From Mycolicibacterium hassiacum DSM 44199 (lineage in GTDB: Bacteria > Actinomycetota > Actinomycetes > Mycobacteriales > Mycobacteriaceae): DNA of 64,000 bases. Shown piece after piece: positions 1 to 9,431 of the stretch. The notes under the pieces are model-generated. The model ran no database searches and was not told the DNA's origin. It saw only the letters and a list, made by a program, of their open reading frames with translations. The stretch spans positions 3,038,001 to 3,102,000 of the forward strand of contig NZ_LR026975.1 of assembly GCF_900603025.1 (NCBI RefSeq), read 5' to 3'. Numbering within the stretch: the stretch's first letter is position 1; every line of letters begins with the position of its first letter. Both the position numbers and the translations under genes were made by a program.

Positions 1-327
1 GCGTGGACGACGTGGGCCCGCGGCGACGCACACGGGGCGATCGCCGCAGCGCGGGACGCCGTGCGCAGCGCCGAGCGCAGCGGCCAGTACGCGGTCGCGG
101 TGCGGGTGCTGCTCGACGCGGTGCGCCTCGGCGACAAACGGGCCGCCGAGGCCGCCGACCGGATGCGCGACCACGCCGACTGCGCTCTCGGGCAGGTGGT
201 CACCTCGTATGCGCACGCCCTGGTGAGCGCCGATGCGGACGCATTACGGGATGTCGCAACGCAATTGACGGCGATCGGGATGACCCGGGCCGCCGCCGAC
301 GCCACCGCGCGCGCGACCGCGGGTTAG
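1..327 (+). CDS. C-terminal part of a LuxR-type ATPase regulator without HTH (partial)
   Basis: The open frame enters from the left edge and ends at a TAG; 108 codons are visible. The residues form Ala-rich helical repeats (GDAHGAIAAARDA, RSGQYAVAVRVLLDAVRLGD, AALLAAEA-like end) of the kind that fill the C-terminal half of large LuxR/MalT-type ATPase regulators, just before their DNA-binding domain. In that family a LuxR HTH of about 60 residues normally follows. Here translation stops after ATARATAG, and only 60 nt separate the stop from the next gene, so no HTH is encoded. The gene may be a truncated regulator or a family member without HTH. The family call rests only on this repeat region. 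Confidence 0.5.
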   Translation, partial: AWTTWARGDAHGAIAAARDAVRSAERSGQYAVAVRVLLDAVRLGDKRAAEAADRMRDHADCALGQVVTSYAHALVSADADALRDVATQLTAIGMTRAAADATARATAG

Positions 328-387
328 CGGGTCCCGCGGCGGGATTTGGCGCACCGACGGTCCGCCGCGCGACCTTAGACTTGGCGA

Positions 388-1245
388 ATGAGCAACACGT
401 CGCCCGGACAGCAGCTTGAGGTCACGCCCGCCGAAGTGAACCTGCTCGGCGGGCGGCACGAAGTAATCTCCGACGCGCTGGCCCGGTTGACGGGCGCCGT
501 CGCCGACGCCGTGGGGGTGCAGAACACCCACGGCCCGATCGCGGACGCGGTGCACCGGGCGTTGTCGTCGGTGCTCGGCTCGCGCGACACCACCATTCAG
601 AAGACGGCCGCCTCCAGCAGCACGATCTCGGAGTTGTTGCGCAAGGCCGCGGAACTGTACGAGAAGGGCGATGTCGAAGGCGCACAACGGCTCAGGGCCG
701 CCGCGGCCACCCTGGCCGGCGACCACGGCGGTGAGCCGCGCGGGCCCGGGGGCGCGCCGGCTGCGGGTACCCCGGCGGCAGGGACGGCCGCACCCGCGGC
801 GCCCGCCGCGGACGTGGCGGGTCAGGTGGCCGGCCAGGTCGGCCAGCTCGGCGCGCAGGTCGGCCAGCTCGGTAACCAGCTGGGCTCCTCGATGGCAGGG
901 CTTTCCCAAGGGCTGCAACAGCTTCCACAGCAGATTATGCAGGGCGTGCAGCAGGCCACCCAGGCCGCCCAGGCCGGCCGGATGCAGCAGATGCAGGAAC
1001 GGATGCTGCGCGAGCGGCCGCAGGAAGACCAGGACGAGCGGCCGGACGAGGCCCGTGCCGAGAATCGCGGGGACCGAGCGCCGGTGGCCAATGAGCGTGG
1101 CGAGGACCGCGCGGACCGGAAGGAAAACGGCACGAAGTCAAGCGATTCCGGGGCGACCCAAGCCGGAACCGAGGCCGGTGAACGCCCGGTGCCGCCGATC
1201 CCGCCGCAGACCCGCCCGCAGGGCGACAGCCGTATCTCGCTGTAG
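388..1245 (+). CDS. EspC-like ESX (type VII) secretion-associated protein
   Basis: The protein has 285 residues. Residues 1-105 are helical and resemble the EspC/DUF2580 family of ESX-1-associated substrates; they end in YEKGD at 91-95, which fits the type VII secretion signal YxxxD/E. From about 110 the chain is low complexity: Ala/Pro-rich, then Gln/Gly repeats (GQVGQLGAQVGQLG), then a long charged Arg/Glu/Asp tail. There is no signal peptide or membrane segment. The ATG start lies 60 nt after the truncated regulator. The gene faces two further ESX-substrate-like genes on the other strand. It is probably a secreted partner protein; which ESX system exports it cannot be read here. Confidence 0.65.
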   Translation: MSNTSPGQQLEVTPAEVNLLGGRHEVISDALARLTGAVADAVGVQNTHGPIADAVHRALSSVLGSRDTTIQKTAASSSTISELLRKAAELYEKGDVEGAQRLRAAAATLAGDHGGEPRGPGGAPAAGTPAAGTAAPAAPAADVAGQVAGQVGQLGAQVGQLGNQLGSSMAGLSQGLQQLPQQIMQGVQQATQAAQAGRMQQMQERMLRERPQEDQDERPDEARAENRGDRAPVANERGEDRADRKENGTKSSDSGATQAGTEAGERPVPPIPPQTRPQGDSRISL

Positions 1246-1298
1246 CCGCGGCGATCTCGGCACCGAGCAGCCTCCACGCGCAGGCGGTCTGCCCGGCG

Positions 1299-2048
1299 TT
1301 ACAGCCGGCGACCCGGTTCCTCGTCGCGGCCGCCCGGCCCCTGTTCGGACGGCGGGACGGGCACCGCGGGGTGGGTGTCGTCGGCCCGCAACAGCGGCTC
1401 ACGCTGCGCGGCGCGCGCCTCGTCGCGCTGCTCGCCGTCGGGCCGGGTCTCCGGGCGCTCCTGGTCGCGGACCGCCGGCTCGGCGCCGTCGTGGTCGCGC
1501 GGCGGCTGGTGTCCGGGCGCGCCGACCGGCGCGGGCCCGCCGGGCTGGCCCCCGGCCGCCCCGGGCTGCTGCCCCGGCGGCGGGGTCCCGGGCGGCTGGG
1601 TGCCCGGCGGTGGCGCGCCCGGCGGCTGGGTTCCCATCGGCGACCCCTGGCCCGTCTGCGCGGCCTGCATGGCCTGCTGCATGAGCGAACCGAACATGCC
1701 GGCCGGTGCGCCGGCGGCCTGTGCGGGGGCACCGGCCATCTGGCCCAGCTGCCCGGCCTGCTGACCGAGCTGACCGAGCATCCCGACCACCTGCCCCACC
1801 GACTGCGAACCCGCGTCGTCGGAGGTCTGGTATGCGGCCTCCGCGGCGCCGAGCTTGCCGGCGAACGTCGCCTCCTTCGCCTGCAGCGACGCGACGTTGA
1901 CGGCCAACTGCGCCGACAGCGTGGGCAGCACCGCGGCGATGGTGGCGCTCAGCGCGTCCTCGCCGGGCTGGATGGTGGGCACCTCGGGGAGCTCCACCGT
2001 GGCCGGACTCCAGCTCAGCCCCTCGGGTTTGCGCAACGGCATGCTCAT
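1299..2048 (-). CDS. YxxxD-bearing ESX-associated protein with Pro/Gln/Gly-rich tail
   Basis: The protein has 249 residues. The N-terminal 80 residues form a helical hairpin-like region ending in YQTSD (residues 73-77), a match to the type VII secretion signal YxxxD/E. The rest is disordered: Gln/Gly repeats (GQLGQQAGQLGQM), Pro/Gly repeats (PPGTPPPGQQ) and an acidic/Arg tail. This is the architecture of EspC-like or PE-like partner proteins. Its start lies 18 nt after the stop of the upstream WxG protein (2067-3206), so the two are very likely co-transcribed and may form a heterodimer, as PE-PPE or EspC-EspA pairs are thought to do. The pairing is inference. Confidence 0.6.
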   Translation of the reverse strand: MSMPLRKPEGLSWSPATVELPEVPTIQPGEDALSATIAAVLPTLSAQLAVNVASLQAKEATFAGKLGAAEAAYQTSDDAGSQSVGQVVGMLGQLGQQAGQLGQMAGAPAQAAGAPAGMFGSLMQQAMQAAQTGQGSPMGTQPPGAPPPGTQPPGTPPPGQQPGAAGGQPGGPAPVGAPGHQPPRDHDGAEPAVRDQERPETRPDGEQRDEARAAQREPLLRADDTHPAVPVPPSEQGPGGRDEEPGRRL

Positions 2049-2066
2049 CGGGCGCCTCCCCTGCTG

Positions 2067-3206
2067 TCACCAGTCATCGTCGTAGTCGCCTTCGTCGAGA
2101 TCGTGTTCCAGCGGTTCCGGCACCGCCAGACTCGCTGTGGTACCGCCGCTTTCGCCCCGCTGCCCCATCATCGGCGCCATCCCCATGGGTCCGGCGCCCA
2201 GCGGGACCGGCCCCACGGCGGCGGCCGACGCCCCGGCCGCCGCACCCTCGGGCGGGGCGGTGCCCACCGACCTGGTGCCGACCATGTTGGCCAGCGGCGG
2301 GGTCTGCAGCGGGACCCCGCCGGCCCCGGGCAGACCGGCGGCACGCACCATGCCCGATCCGGCCGCCGGGCCGGAACCCCCGGCGAGCGGGTGGTTGGAG
2401 AACGGCGAGAAACCCATGCCGGCCACCCCCAGCGCGTCGGCCTTGCCGCCCATCCCGAACAGCGACGTCAACTGCTGCAGCGGCTGGGTCAGCTGCTGCA
2501 GTTGTTGGCCCATCTGCTGCGGCACCGACATCAGGGCCTGGCCGATCTGCATCGGCAGCTGGGTGGCCATCGTCGCGATCTGGCCGACCATCTGCATGGT
2601 CTGCTGACCGCCGTCGGCGGCCTGCTTGGTGGCCTCCTTGGCGGCCTCCTCGGACGACTGCTGGGCGTCCTTGGCCCCCGGCACCGGCGGCACCCCGGCG
2701 GCGAACGGGATGCTCGGCGGCACCCCGATGGTGTTGGCCAACTCGGTGGTGTGGGCGGTGATGTTGGCGATGTTCTGCGACAGCCCGAACTTGATGCGGC
2801 TCTGGATCAGCTCCGCGGTGTTGGTGAACGGCAGCGCGGCGATCAGCTCGCACTCGTGCTGGACCTCTTGGGCGATCATGTTGGCCAGCGTCTTGGCCTT
2901 GACGACGGTGGCCTCCATAGCCCGCAGTTTGGCCGCGATCGCGGTGGCGAGGGCGGCGTTGGCCTCGTGGCCGCCGATGATCGTGCTGGCCTCACCGGCC
3001 GCCGCCAGCGAACCGGCGCCCTCCCAGGTATCGGTGAGCCGCATCAGGTGACCCTGCTGCTGCGGCACGATCGAGCCGACGATCTTGGCGGCCAGCGCCT
3101 CGAACTGCGCCGCCGCCGCGGCCAACTGCTCCTCGTCGACGTTGGGCCAACCCGGACCCGTGACCGTCTGACCCCCGTACGGGCTCTTGTCGGGCACTAT
3201 CCCCAT
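2067..3206 (-). CDS. PPE/EspA-EspB-like ESX substrate with WEG motif
   Basis: About 379 residues. Residues 20-190 are long amphipathic helices with WEG at about 61-63, the WxG turn of WXG100, PPE and Esp substrates. The second half is Gln/Met-rich (MGQQLQQLTQPLQQL) and then Gly/Ala/Pro-rich, ending in an acidic segment (DEGDYDDDW). The PPE tripeptide of classical PPE proteins is missing, so an EspA/EspB-type substrate is as good a call. A TTG at 3215 could extend it by three residues; I prefer the ATG at 3206, although GAAGG lies very close to it. It is the first gene of a two-gene leftward unit with the YxxxD protein. Confidence 0.6.
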   Translation of the reverse strand: MGIVPDKSPYGGQTVTGPGWPNVDEEQLAAAAAQFEALAAKIVGSIVPQQQGHLMRLTDTWEGAGSLAAAGEASTIIGGHEANAALATAIAAKLRAMEATVVKAKTLANMIAQEVQHECELIAALPFTNTAELIQSRIKFGLSQNIANITAHTTELANTIGVPPSIPFAAGVPPVPGAKDAQQSSEEAAKEATKQAADGGQQTMQMVGQIATMATQLPMQIGQALMSVPQQMGQQLQQLTQPLQQLTSLFGMGGKADALGVAGMGFSPFSNHPLAGGSGPAAGSGMVRAAGLPGAGGVPLQTPPLANMVGTRSVGTAPPEGAAAGASAAAVGPVPLGAGPMGMAPMMGQRGESGGTTASLAVPEPLEHDLDEGDYDDDW

Positions 3207-3262
3207 GGCCTTCAAACTTACCGCGAGGAAGGCACGGGTCGTTCCGCAAAATCGCGGGGCGA

Positions 3263-4900
3263 TCAGGCCGAATCCGTCTCGGTGAGCCGGCCGCCGGCCA
3301 GCTGCAGGACCCGCTGCACCCCGATGTCGGCCAGAAACCGGTCGTCGTGGCTGACCACGATCAGCGCCCCGCGGTAGCCGGCCAGGGTGGCCTGCAGCTG
3401 CCCCACCGCCGCCAGGTCGAGGTTGTTGGTCGGCTCGTCGAGCAGCAACAGCCGCGGGACCGGTTCGGCAAACAACACGCAGGCCAGCGTCGCCCGCAGC
3501 CGCTCACCGCCGGACAGCGCGCCGACCGGCAGGTGGATGCGCTGCTCGTCGAACCCGAATCGGGCCAGCAGATGCCGGTGCCGGGTGTGCGGCAGTCCGG
3601 GCGCGGCGGCCGCCAGGCTCCCGGCGACCGCGCGGTGGGGATCGAGCAGATCGAGTCGCTGGGACAGGTAGGCCACCCGTCCGGCGGCGCGCCGCAGGGT
3701 GCCCTCGTCGGGCAGCAGGTCGCCGCTGACGACCCGCAGCAGCGTCGTCTTGCCGGTGCCGTTGCGCCCGACGACGGCGATGCGCTCCGGGCCGCGCACC
3801 GTCAGGTCGACGCCGTCGAGCACCCGGCGTCCGCCGTGCCGCACCCGCACCCCGCGCAACTCCACCAGGGTGCGGCCGGCGGGTACCGCGGGATCGGGCA
3901 GCCGCAGCCCGTCCACCTCGGCCGGATCGAGCACGTCGTCGCGCAGCGCGCGTTCCGCCTCGTCCAACCGGTCCGCGGCCGCGGCGATGCGGGCCGCGTG
4001 CACCCCGTCGACGCGGCCCGCCGATTCCTGGGCGCTGCGCCGGAGCGCGCCCGCGACGATCCGCGGCAGCCCGGCGTCCTTGCTGTTGCGGGCCGCGGTG
4101 CGGGTCCGGCGGGCCATGCGTTCCCGGGCCTGCTGCCGTTCGCGTCGCTGCCGGCGCAGCTGTTGCTCGGCGCTGCGCAGCTGCTGCTGCGCGGCGCGCT
4201 GCGCCTCGCGTACGGCGTCCGCGTAGGCGCTGAAATTGCCGCCGTAGACAGTGATTTCGCCGTCGCGTAGCTCGGCGATGCGGTCCATGCGGTCCAGCAG
4301 CGCGCGGTCGTGGCTGACCGCCAGCAGGCTGCCGGGGTACTCGTCGAGGGCGGCATAGAGCCGGTGGCGCGACTGCCGGTCGAGATTGTTGGTGGGCTCG
4401 TCGAGCAGCAGCACATCCGGACGGGCCAGCAGTTGCCCGGCCAGGCCGAGCGAGACGATCTCCCCGCCCGACAGCGTGCCCAGCCGCCGGTCCAGCCCGA
4501 TGTGGCCGAGCCCGAGCCGGTCCAGCTCGGCGCGGGTGCGTTCCTCGATGTCCCAGTCGTCGCCGATCGCGGTGAACACCTCGTCGCGGGTGTCGCCGCG
4601 GACCAGCGCCGCGAGCGCGTCGAGGACCGGGCCGACCCCGAGCACGTCGGCGACGGTGTGATCGGCCCGGTACGGCAGCGTCTGGGGCAGATAGCCGGCC
4701 CTGCCGACGACGGTGACCGCACCGCCGGTCGGGATGAGTTCCCCGGCGATCAGCCGCAGCAGCGTGGATTTGCCGGTGCCGTTGGCCCCGACCAGCCCGG
4801 TGCGGCCGGCGCCGACGTGCATCGACAGCTCGGTGAACAGCGGAGTGTCGTCGGGCCAGGCGAACGACAGCCCGGAGATCGATATGACGGCAGAAGACAT
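3263..4900 (-). CDS. ABC-F family ATPase (two ABC domains, no membrane domain)
   Basis: The protein has 545 residues with two complete nucleotide-binding domains in tandem. Domain 1 has Walker [10 protein letters not shown] (about residue 39), signature LSGGE and Walker [12 protein letters not shown]. Domain 2 has GRNGTGKTT (about 380), signature LSGGE and again [12 protein letters not shown] charged Arg/Gln-rich linker of about 90 residues lies between them. There are no membrane segments. This is the ABC-F arrangement: proteins that act on the ribosome, either as translation factors or in resistance to ribosome-targeting antibiotics. The linker is not distinctive enough to choose between them. 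The gene stands alone, 56 nt downstream of the start of the ESX substrate unit and on the same strand. Confidence 0.9.
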   Translation of the reverse strand: MSSAVISISGLSFAWPDDTPLFTELSMHVGAGRTGLVGANGTGKSTLLRLIAGELIPTGGAVTVVGRAGYLPQTLPYRADHTVADVLGVGPVLDALAALVRGDTRDEVFTAIGDDWDIEERTRAELDRLGLGHIGLDRRLGTLSGGEIVSLGLAGQLLARPDVLLLDEPTNNLDRQSRHRLYAALDEYPGSLLAVSHDRALLDRMDRIAELRDGEITVYGGNFSAYADAVREAQRAAQQQLRSAEQQLRRQRRERQQARERMARRTRTAARNSKDAGLPRIVAGALRRSAQESAGRVDGVHAARIAAAADRLDEAERALRDDVLDPAEVDGLRLPDPAVPAGRTLVELRGVRVRHGGRRVLDGVDLTVRGPERIAVVGRNGTGKTTLLRVVSGDLLPDEGTLRRAAGRVAYLSQRLDLLDPHRAVAGSLAAAAPGLPHTRHRHLLARFGFDEQRIHLPVGALSGGERLRATLACVLFAEPVPRLLLLDEPTNNLDLAAVGQLQATLAGYRGALIVVSHDDRFLADIGVQRVLQLAGGRLTETDSA

Positions 4901-5039
4901 GCGGGAGCACTTTCGGACGAACGACGTGGGGACACCGGGTCGTCGGACTCACCGCATGTGCCCAGACTACGGACGCGGTCAACCGATTTTGCCGGGCACC
5001 GAGCCGGATATCCGCGCCGGGTCACCCGCACCCGGCGAG

Positions 5040-5282
5040 CAGGAGCGCGGTTCGGCTTGCGACGACCGCGGCGTGCTACCGGCGGCGATGGTCTCCGACG
5101 ACGTGGCACACGCGCTTGATCTGCTGCCCGAGCGGACCGACCCGGTGCAGGTCGCGTCCGGTCACCCGGTGCACTTCGACCGGCCGGACGCCTATCTCGA
5201 GGCGTTCCGGCGGCTCGACGCTCACACGCCCCAGCCGGTCAGCCGCTCAGGTAGCGGCGCAGCACCTCGGTCGCGGCGGTGA
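5040..5282 (+). pseudogene. Possible 3' remnant of an alpha/beta-hydrolase gene
   Basis: The 338-nt stretch between the ABC-F gene and dapE holds no intact gene. One + frame reads like real protein near its end ([15 protein letters not shown], then [19 protein letters not shown]), which resembles the C-terminal catalytic-His region of alpha/beta hydrolases (GHPVHxDRPDAY). There is no start codon or N-terminal domain that fits, and the frame then runs into the antisense of dapE. It could be a decayed hydrolase gene or chance. Positions are approximate. Confidence 0.3.
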
Positions 5283-6306
5283 TCGCGGCGGTCTCGACGT
5301 GTTCGTCGGACCGGTGCGCGAGGTTCGGGTCGCCCGGCCCGTAATTCACCGCGGGGATGCCCAGCGCCGCGAACCGGGCCACGTCGGTCCAGCCGTACTT
5401 GGCCCGCACCCGCCCGCCGGCGGCCTCCACCAGCGCCGCCGCGGCCGGGGTGGACAGCCCGGGCAATGCGCCGCCGGCGGCGTCGGTCAGCTCGATGTCC
5501 ACATCGAGTCCGGCGAGGACCTCGTGCACGTGGGCGACGGCGTCGTCGACGCCGCGGTCGGGCGCGAACCGGAAGTTGATCGTCACCACCGCCGCGTCGG
5601 GGATCACGTTGCCGGCGACACCGCCCTCGACACGCACCGCCGACAGCCCCTCCCGGTAGGTGCAGCCGTCGATGTCGACGCTGCGCGCCCGGTACTCCGA
5701 CAGCCGCTGCAGCACCGCGCCGAGTTTGTGAATGGCGTTGTCGCCCAGCCAGGATCGCGCCGAGTGCGCCCGGGTGCCGCTGGTGCGCACCACCATCCGC
5801 AGGGTGCCCTGGCAACCGGCCTCGATGAACCCGCCGGACGGCTCGCCGAGGATCGCGACGTCGGCCTGCAGCCAGTCCGGCAGCTCCCGTTCGATGCGGC
5901 CCAGCCCGTTGGCGGAGGCCTCGATCTCCTCGCCGTCGTACATCACCAGGGTGATGTCGTGGCGCGGCTCGGTCACCGTCGCGGCCAGGTGCAGGAACAC
6001 CGCGTCACCGGATTTCATGTCCGAGGTGCCGCACCCGTAGAGCTTGTCGCCGACGAGCCGGCTGGGCACGTTGTCGGCGGCGGGCACGGTGTCGATGTGA
6101 CCGGCCAGCAGCACCCGGGCCGGCCGGCCGAGGTGGGTGCGGGCCAGCACCGCGTCGCCGTTGCGCACGATCTCGAAGCCGCTGGTCTGGGTGCGCAGCG
6201 CGGTCTCGATCTCGTCGGCGATGCGCCGTTCGTGGCGGGACTCACTGGGGATGTCGACCAGGGCCGCGGTCAGCGCGACCGGATCACCGTGCAAATCGAG
6301 GCTCAC
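5239..6306 (-). CDS. dapE: Succinyl-diaminopimelate desuccinylase
   Basis: A 355-residue M20-family zinc peptidase that hydrolyses N-succinyl-LL-diaminopimelate to succinate and LL-DAP in lysine and peptidoglycan synthesis (cytosol). Visible motifs are [10 protein letters not shown] (His/Asp metal ligands), [19 protein letters not shown] (catalytic Glu pair), LGEPSGG, and a C-terminal DEHV (last metal-ligand His). The open frame continues far upstream, but the GTG at 6306 gives the family's usual N-terminus and length. It is divergent from dapD, which encodes another enzyme of the same succinylase pathway; this matches Rv1202/Rv1201c. Confidence 0.93.
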   Translation of the reverse strand: MSLDLHGDPVALTAALVDIPSESRHERRIADEIETALRTQTSGFEIVRNGDAVLARTHLGRPARVLLAGHIDTVPAADNVPSRLVGDKLYGCGTSDMKSGDAVFLHLAATVTEPRHDITLVMYDGEEIEASANGLGRIERELPDWLQADVAILGEPSGGFIEAGCQGTLRMVVRTSGTRAHSARSWLGDNAIHKLGAVLQRLSEYRARSVDIDGCTYREGLSAVRVEGGVAGNVIPDAAVVTINFRFAPDRGVDDAVAHVHEVLAGLDVDIELTDAAGGALPGLSTPAAAALVEAAGGRVRAKYGWTDVARFAALGIPAVNYGPGDPNLAHRSDEHVETAAITAATEVLRRYLSG

Positions 6307-6330
6307 AGGGCTGACGTTAGTCTTACCGGC
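6307..6330. promoter_or_regulatory. 24-bp divergent dapE/dapD start region
   Basis: Only 24 bp separate the GTG start of dapE from the GTG start of dapD. No Shine-Dalgarno sequence is seen for either gene. With so little room, each promoter must lie inside the opposite reading frame, or the transcripts are leaderless, which is common in mycobacteria. I infer coordinated expression; no operator is recognisable. Confidence 0.5.
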
Positions 6331-7284
6331 GTGACTTCTGCGCAAGGTGCTGTAGGGATCGGGTTGGCGACGATCGCCGCCGACGGATCGGTGCTCGACA
6401 CGTGGTTCACGGACCCGCGGCTGGGCGGCGACGGGCCGGCCGGCACCACCCGCCTGAGCGGTGACGAGGTGCCCGCCGAGCTGGCCGCGCTGACCGGGCG
6501 CGACGACGACCGCGATGTCGAGGTGGTGGCGGTCCGCACGGTGATCTCCTCGCTGCAGGACAAGCCCGCCGACGCCCACGACGCCTACCTGCGGCTGCAC
6601 CTGCTGTCGCACCGGCTGATCCGGCCGCACGAGGCCAACCTGGACGGTGTCTTCGGGGTCCTCACCAACGTGGTGTGGACGAACCACGGCCCGTGCGCGG
6701 TCGAGGGGTTCGAGACGGTCCGCGCCCGGCTGCGCCGCCGCGGCCCGGTGACCGTCTACGGCATCGACAAGTTCCCGCGCATGGTCGACTACGTGGTGCC
6801 GTCGGGCGTGCGCATCGCCGACGCCGACCGGGTCCGCCTCGGTGCGCACCTGGCCCCGGGCACGACCGTCATGCACGAGGGTTTCGTCAACTTCAACGCC
6901 GGCACCCTGGGCAGCTCGATGGTCGAGGGTCGCATCTCGGCGGGCGTGGTGGTCGACGACGGCTCCGACATCGGCGGCGGTGCGTCGATCATGGGCACGC
7001 TGTCCGGCGGCGGCAAAGAGGTGATCAGCATCGGCAAGCGCTGCCTGCTGGGCGCCAACGCGGGGCTGGGTATCTCGCTGGGCGACGACTGCGTGGTCGA
7101 GGCCGGCCTGTACGTCACCGCGGGCACCAAGGTGACCACCGCCGACGGCCAGGTCGTCAAGGCCCGGGAACTGTCCGGCGCGAACAATCTGCTGTTCCGG
7201 CGCAATTCGGTGACCGGCGCGGTGGAGGTCGTCAAGCGCGACGGCACCGGCATCACGCTCAACGAGGCCCTGCACCAGAACTGA
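6331..7284 (+). CDS. dapD: 2,3,4,5-tetrahydropyridine-2,6-dicarboxylate N-succinyltransferase
   Basis: A 317-residue enzyme that transfers succinyl from succinyl-CoA to tetrahydrodipicolinate, the first committed step of the succinylase branch of DAP/lysine synthesis. The C-terminal half shows the left-handed beta-helix pattern of Gly/Val-rich hexapeptides ([20 protein letters not shown], then [14 protein letters not shown]). The N-terminal third is the actinobacterial-type cap domain. The GTG at 6331 gives the length of the mycobacterial family. It is divergent from dapE; dapC lies 16 kb to the right in this window. Confidence 0.93.
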   Translation: MTSAQGAVGIGLATIAADGSVLDTWFTDPRLGGDGPAGTTRLSGDEVPAELAALTGRDDDRDVEVVAVRTVISSLQDKPADAHDAYLRLHLLSHRLIRPHEANLDGVFGVLTNVVWTNHGPCAVEGFETVRARLRRRGPVTVYGIDKFPRMVDYVVPSGVRIADADRVRLGAHLAPGTTVMHEGFVNFNAGTLGSSMVEGRISAGVVVDDGSDIGGGASIMGTLSGGGKEVISIGKRCLLGANAGLGISLGDDCVVEAGLYVTAGTKVTTADGQVVKARELSGANNLLFRRNSVTGAVEVVKRDGTGITLNEALHQN

Positions 7285-7290
7285 CCGCGC

Positions 7291-7308
7291 GGCCGGGGCG
7301 CGCCGGCC
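7291..7308. terminator. Inverted repeat between convergent dapD and the peptidase gene
   Basis: Perfect 6-bp arms GGCCGG (7291-7296) and CCGGCC (7303-7308) flank a 6-nt loop, directly after the dapD stop and just before the stop of the convergent VanY-type gene. There is no T-run, as is usual for mycobacterial hairpin terminators. In DNA this GC-rich a 6-bp stem is weak evidence. Confidence 0.35.
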
Positions 7309-7312
7309 CGAC

Positions 7313-7948
7313 TCAGGACGTCGCCGCGTTGGGTTTCAGCGGCGGGCACTGGCCGTCGTCGGCGACAAGCTCGAAGTGCCAGATCTCGTTGGCGAAGACC
7401 TGGCACAGCCCGAACCGGGCGCCGTTGGCGATCAGCCAGTGGTCGGCCTCCACCGGCGCGATGTCGACCGCCTGCCCGTCGACGTGCCGGGACTGATCCG
7501 GGGTGGCGACGAATTCGCGTGCGGCGTCGGGGCTTCCGTAGGTCCGCACCGCGGCGTCGAGCAGTCGCTGCTGGAAGCCGCGCGAGCGCCAGCCGGAGGT
7601 GATCCGGAGGTCGACGCCGTCGCGCTGCGCCGCCTGGGCGGCCTGTTGGAGCGCGTCGAGCAGGGCGGGGTCGAGCCAGCCGACGATCGGGTGGCTCACG
7701 TCGAACGGCGACAGCGTGGCGTCGTCGGGCAGCCACCCGCCCACGGTGTCCTCGGCCGCGGGCCCGATGTCCAGGGATTCGGCGGCCGGACCGGGGCCGG
7801 CGGGCGGCGGCGCCGCGGGCTCGGGTGTGCCGCAGCCGATCGCGGTGGCCGACAGCATGAGCGCCGCGACCACGACCGGTGCTCTGTGCGTCGCGCCCGA
7901 CGTCGCGGACCTGCGCGAACATCGGCGCGGCGTGTCGTCGTCAGACAC
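7313..7948 (-). CDS. VanY/M15-family D-Ala-D-Ala carboxypeptidase lipoprotein
   Basis: A 211-residue secreted zinc peptidase. An Arg-rich N-terminus leads into a hydrophobic segment ([15 protein letters not shown]) whose Cys (about residue 39) fits a lipobox, followed by a Pro/Ala linker. The catalytic domain shows [21 protein letters not shown] (SxHxxGxAxD zinc ligands) and EIWHFEL (catalytic Glu and zinc His), the hallmarks of the VanY group that trims the terminal D-Ala of peptidoglycan stem peptides. The GTG start at 7948 is the best available. It precedes fadD36 on the opposite side of the dap genes and is not obviously part of their pathway apart from the cell-wall theme. Confidence 0.82.
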   Translation of the reverse strand: MSDDDTPRRCSRRSATSGATHRAPVVVAALMLSATAIGCGTPEPAAPPPAGPGPAAESLDIGPAAEDTVGGWLPDDATLSPFDVSHPIVGWLDPALLDALQQAAQAAQRDGVDLRITSGWRSRGFQQRLLDAAVRTYGSPDAAREFVATPDQSRHVDGQAVDIAPVEADHWLIANGARFGLCQVFANEIWHFELVADDGQCPPLKPNAATS

Positions 7949-7981
7949 GCACCGTCGCCCGAGCGGCGGGCTGGTCGAACG

Positions 7982-9388
7982 TCAGTCCCATTGCGCCAAC
8001 TCCTTCTTGAGCACCTTGCCCATCGCGTTGCGCGGCAGGGCGTCGACGATGCGCACCTCGCGAGGGCGCTTGTGCGCGGAGAGCTGCTGGGCCACGAAGT
8101 CGATCAGCTCCTCGGGTCTGGCGTCACCGACCACGTAGGCGACGATGCGCTGGCCGAGATCGTCGTCGGGCACCCCGACCACCGCGGCCTCCCGCACCCC
8201 GGGATGTCCGAGCAGCGCGGTCTCGACCTCCTGCGCACCCACCCGGAACCCGCCGGTCTTGATCAGATCGACCGACTCGCGCCCGACGATGCGGTGCATG
8301 CCGTCGGCGTCGATCACCGCCACGTCCCCGGTGTGGTACCAGCCGTCGGGGCTGAGCACCTCGGCGGTGGCGTCGGGCCGGTTGAGGTAGCCGTCGAACA
8401 CGGTGGGCCCACGCACCTCGAGCCGCCCGATGGTCTCGCCGTCGTGCGGGACCTCGGAACCGTCGTCGTCGAGCAACCGGGTCTCGATGCCGGTCAGCGG
8501 CAGCCCGACCCATCCCGGGCGGCGCTCACCGTCGGCGCGGGTGCTGATGGTGATCAGCGTCTCGGTGGCCCCGTAGCGTTCGATCGGCCGGATGCCGGTG
8601 AGGTCGGACAGCCGTTCGAACACCGGCACCGGCAGCGGCGCGCTGCCCGACACCAGCAGCCGCGCCCCGGACAGCGCACCCGCGGCGGAGTTGTCGGCGG
8701 CGATGCGCGACCACACCGTGGGCACCCCGAAGTAGAGGGTGCCGGCGGCGACCGCGTACGCCTCGGGGGTGGGGCGGCCGGTGTGCACGAACCTGTTGCC
8801 GATCCGCAGCGACCCGAGCAGCCCCAGCACCAGGCCATGCACGTGATAGAGCGGCAGCCCGTGCACCAGCTTGTCCTCCGGAGTCCACTGCCACGCCTCG
8901 GCGAGCGCGTCGATGTCCGCGGCGATCGCATCGCGCCGGATCGGAACACCTTTCGGCGCGCCGGTGGTGCCGGAGGTGTAGAGGATCAGCGCGGTGGAGT
9001 CACCGGGCGGCTCGGGGTAGCGGTGCCAGGACCGGGCGTGCAGCCGCACCGGGATGTGCGGCAGGCCCTCGGTGTCGTCGGGCTTCTCCCCCAGCCAGGC
9101 CCGTGCCCCGGAGTCCTTGAGGATGTGGACGCGTTCGGCCGCGCCCACATCGGCCGGGACCGGTACCGCGGTGACCCCGGCGATCAGACACCCGGTGATG
9201 GCGAGCACGGTGGCCGGGGACGGGGTGGCCAGCACGGCGACCCGTTCGGCGCCTGCGACCCGCTCGGCGACCGAGGTGGCGCCGCCGACGATGTCGCTGC
9301 GGGACAGCCGTACCCCGTCGATATCCACCGCATCGGCAATTTCGGCGCCGCGAGCGACCGCCGCGGGATTCAACGAAGCCAGCAGCAT
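7982..9388 (-). CDS. fadD36: Acyl-CoA synthetase, FadD36-type
   Basis: A 468-residue AMP-forming acyl-CoA ligase. The AMP-binding P-loop reads LYTSGTTGAPKG, followed by YGATET-type substrate motif, GWYHTGDVAVIDADG and a C-terminal catalytic Lys segment NAMGKVLKKEL. It activates a carboxylate as acyl-AMP and then forms acyl-CoA; the substrate cannot be read, but the length and the TSGTTGAPKG pattern fit the short malonyl/methylmalonyl-CoA-synthetase-like FadD36 branch. ATG 9388 is chosen over upstream in-frame codons because it gives the family N-terminus and leaves the divergent Nudix gene its own start 43 nt away. It occupies the position of Rv1193. Confidence 0.85.
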   Translation of the reverse strand: MLLASLNPAAVARGAEIADAVDIDGVRLSRSDIVGGATSVAERVAGAERVAVLATPSPATVLAITGCLIAGVTAVPVPADVGAAERVHILKDSGARAWLGEKPDDTEGLPHIPVRLHARSWHRYPEPPGDSTALILYTSGTTGAPKGVPIRRDAIAADIDALAEAWQWTPEDKLVHGLPLYHVHGLVLGLLGSLRIGNRFVHTGRPTPEAYAVAAGTLYFGVPTVWSRIAADNSAAGALSGARLLVSGSAPLPVPVFERLSDLTGIRPIERYGATETLITISTRADGERRPGWVGLPLTGIETRLLDDDGSEVPHDGETIGRLEVRGPTVFDGYLNRPDATAEVLSPDGWYHTGDVAVIDADGMHRIVGRESVDLIKTGGFRVGAQEVETALLGHPGVREAAVVGVPDDDLGQRIVAYVVGDARPEELIDFVAQQLSAHKRPREVRIVDALPRNAMGKVLKKELAQWD

Positions 9389-9431
9389 AACCTGCGAGGG
9401 TACCGACTGCCGATTTCGCGATACTGGGCAC

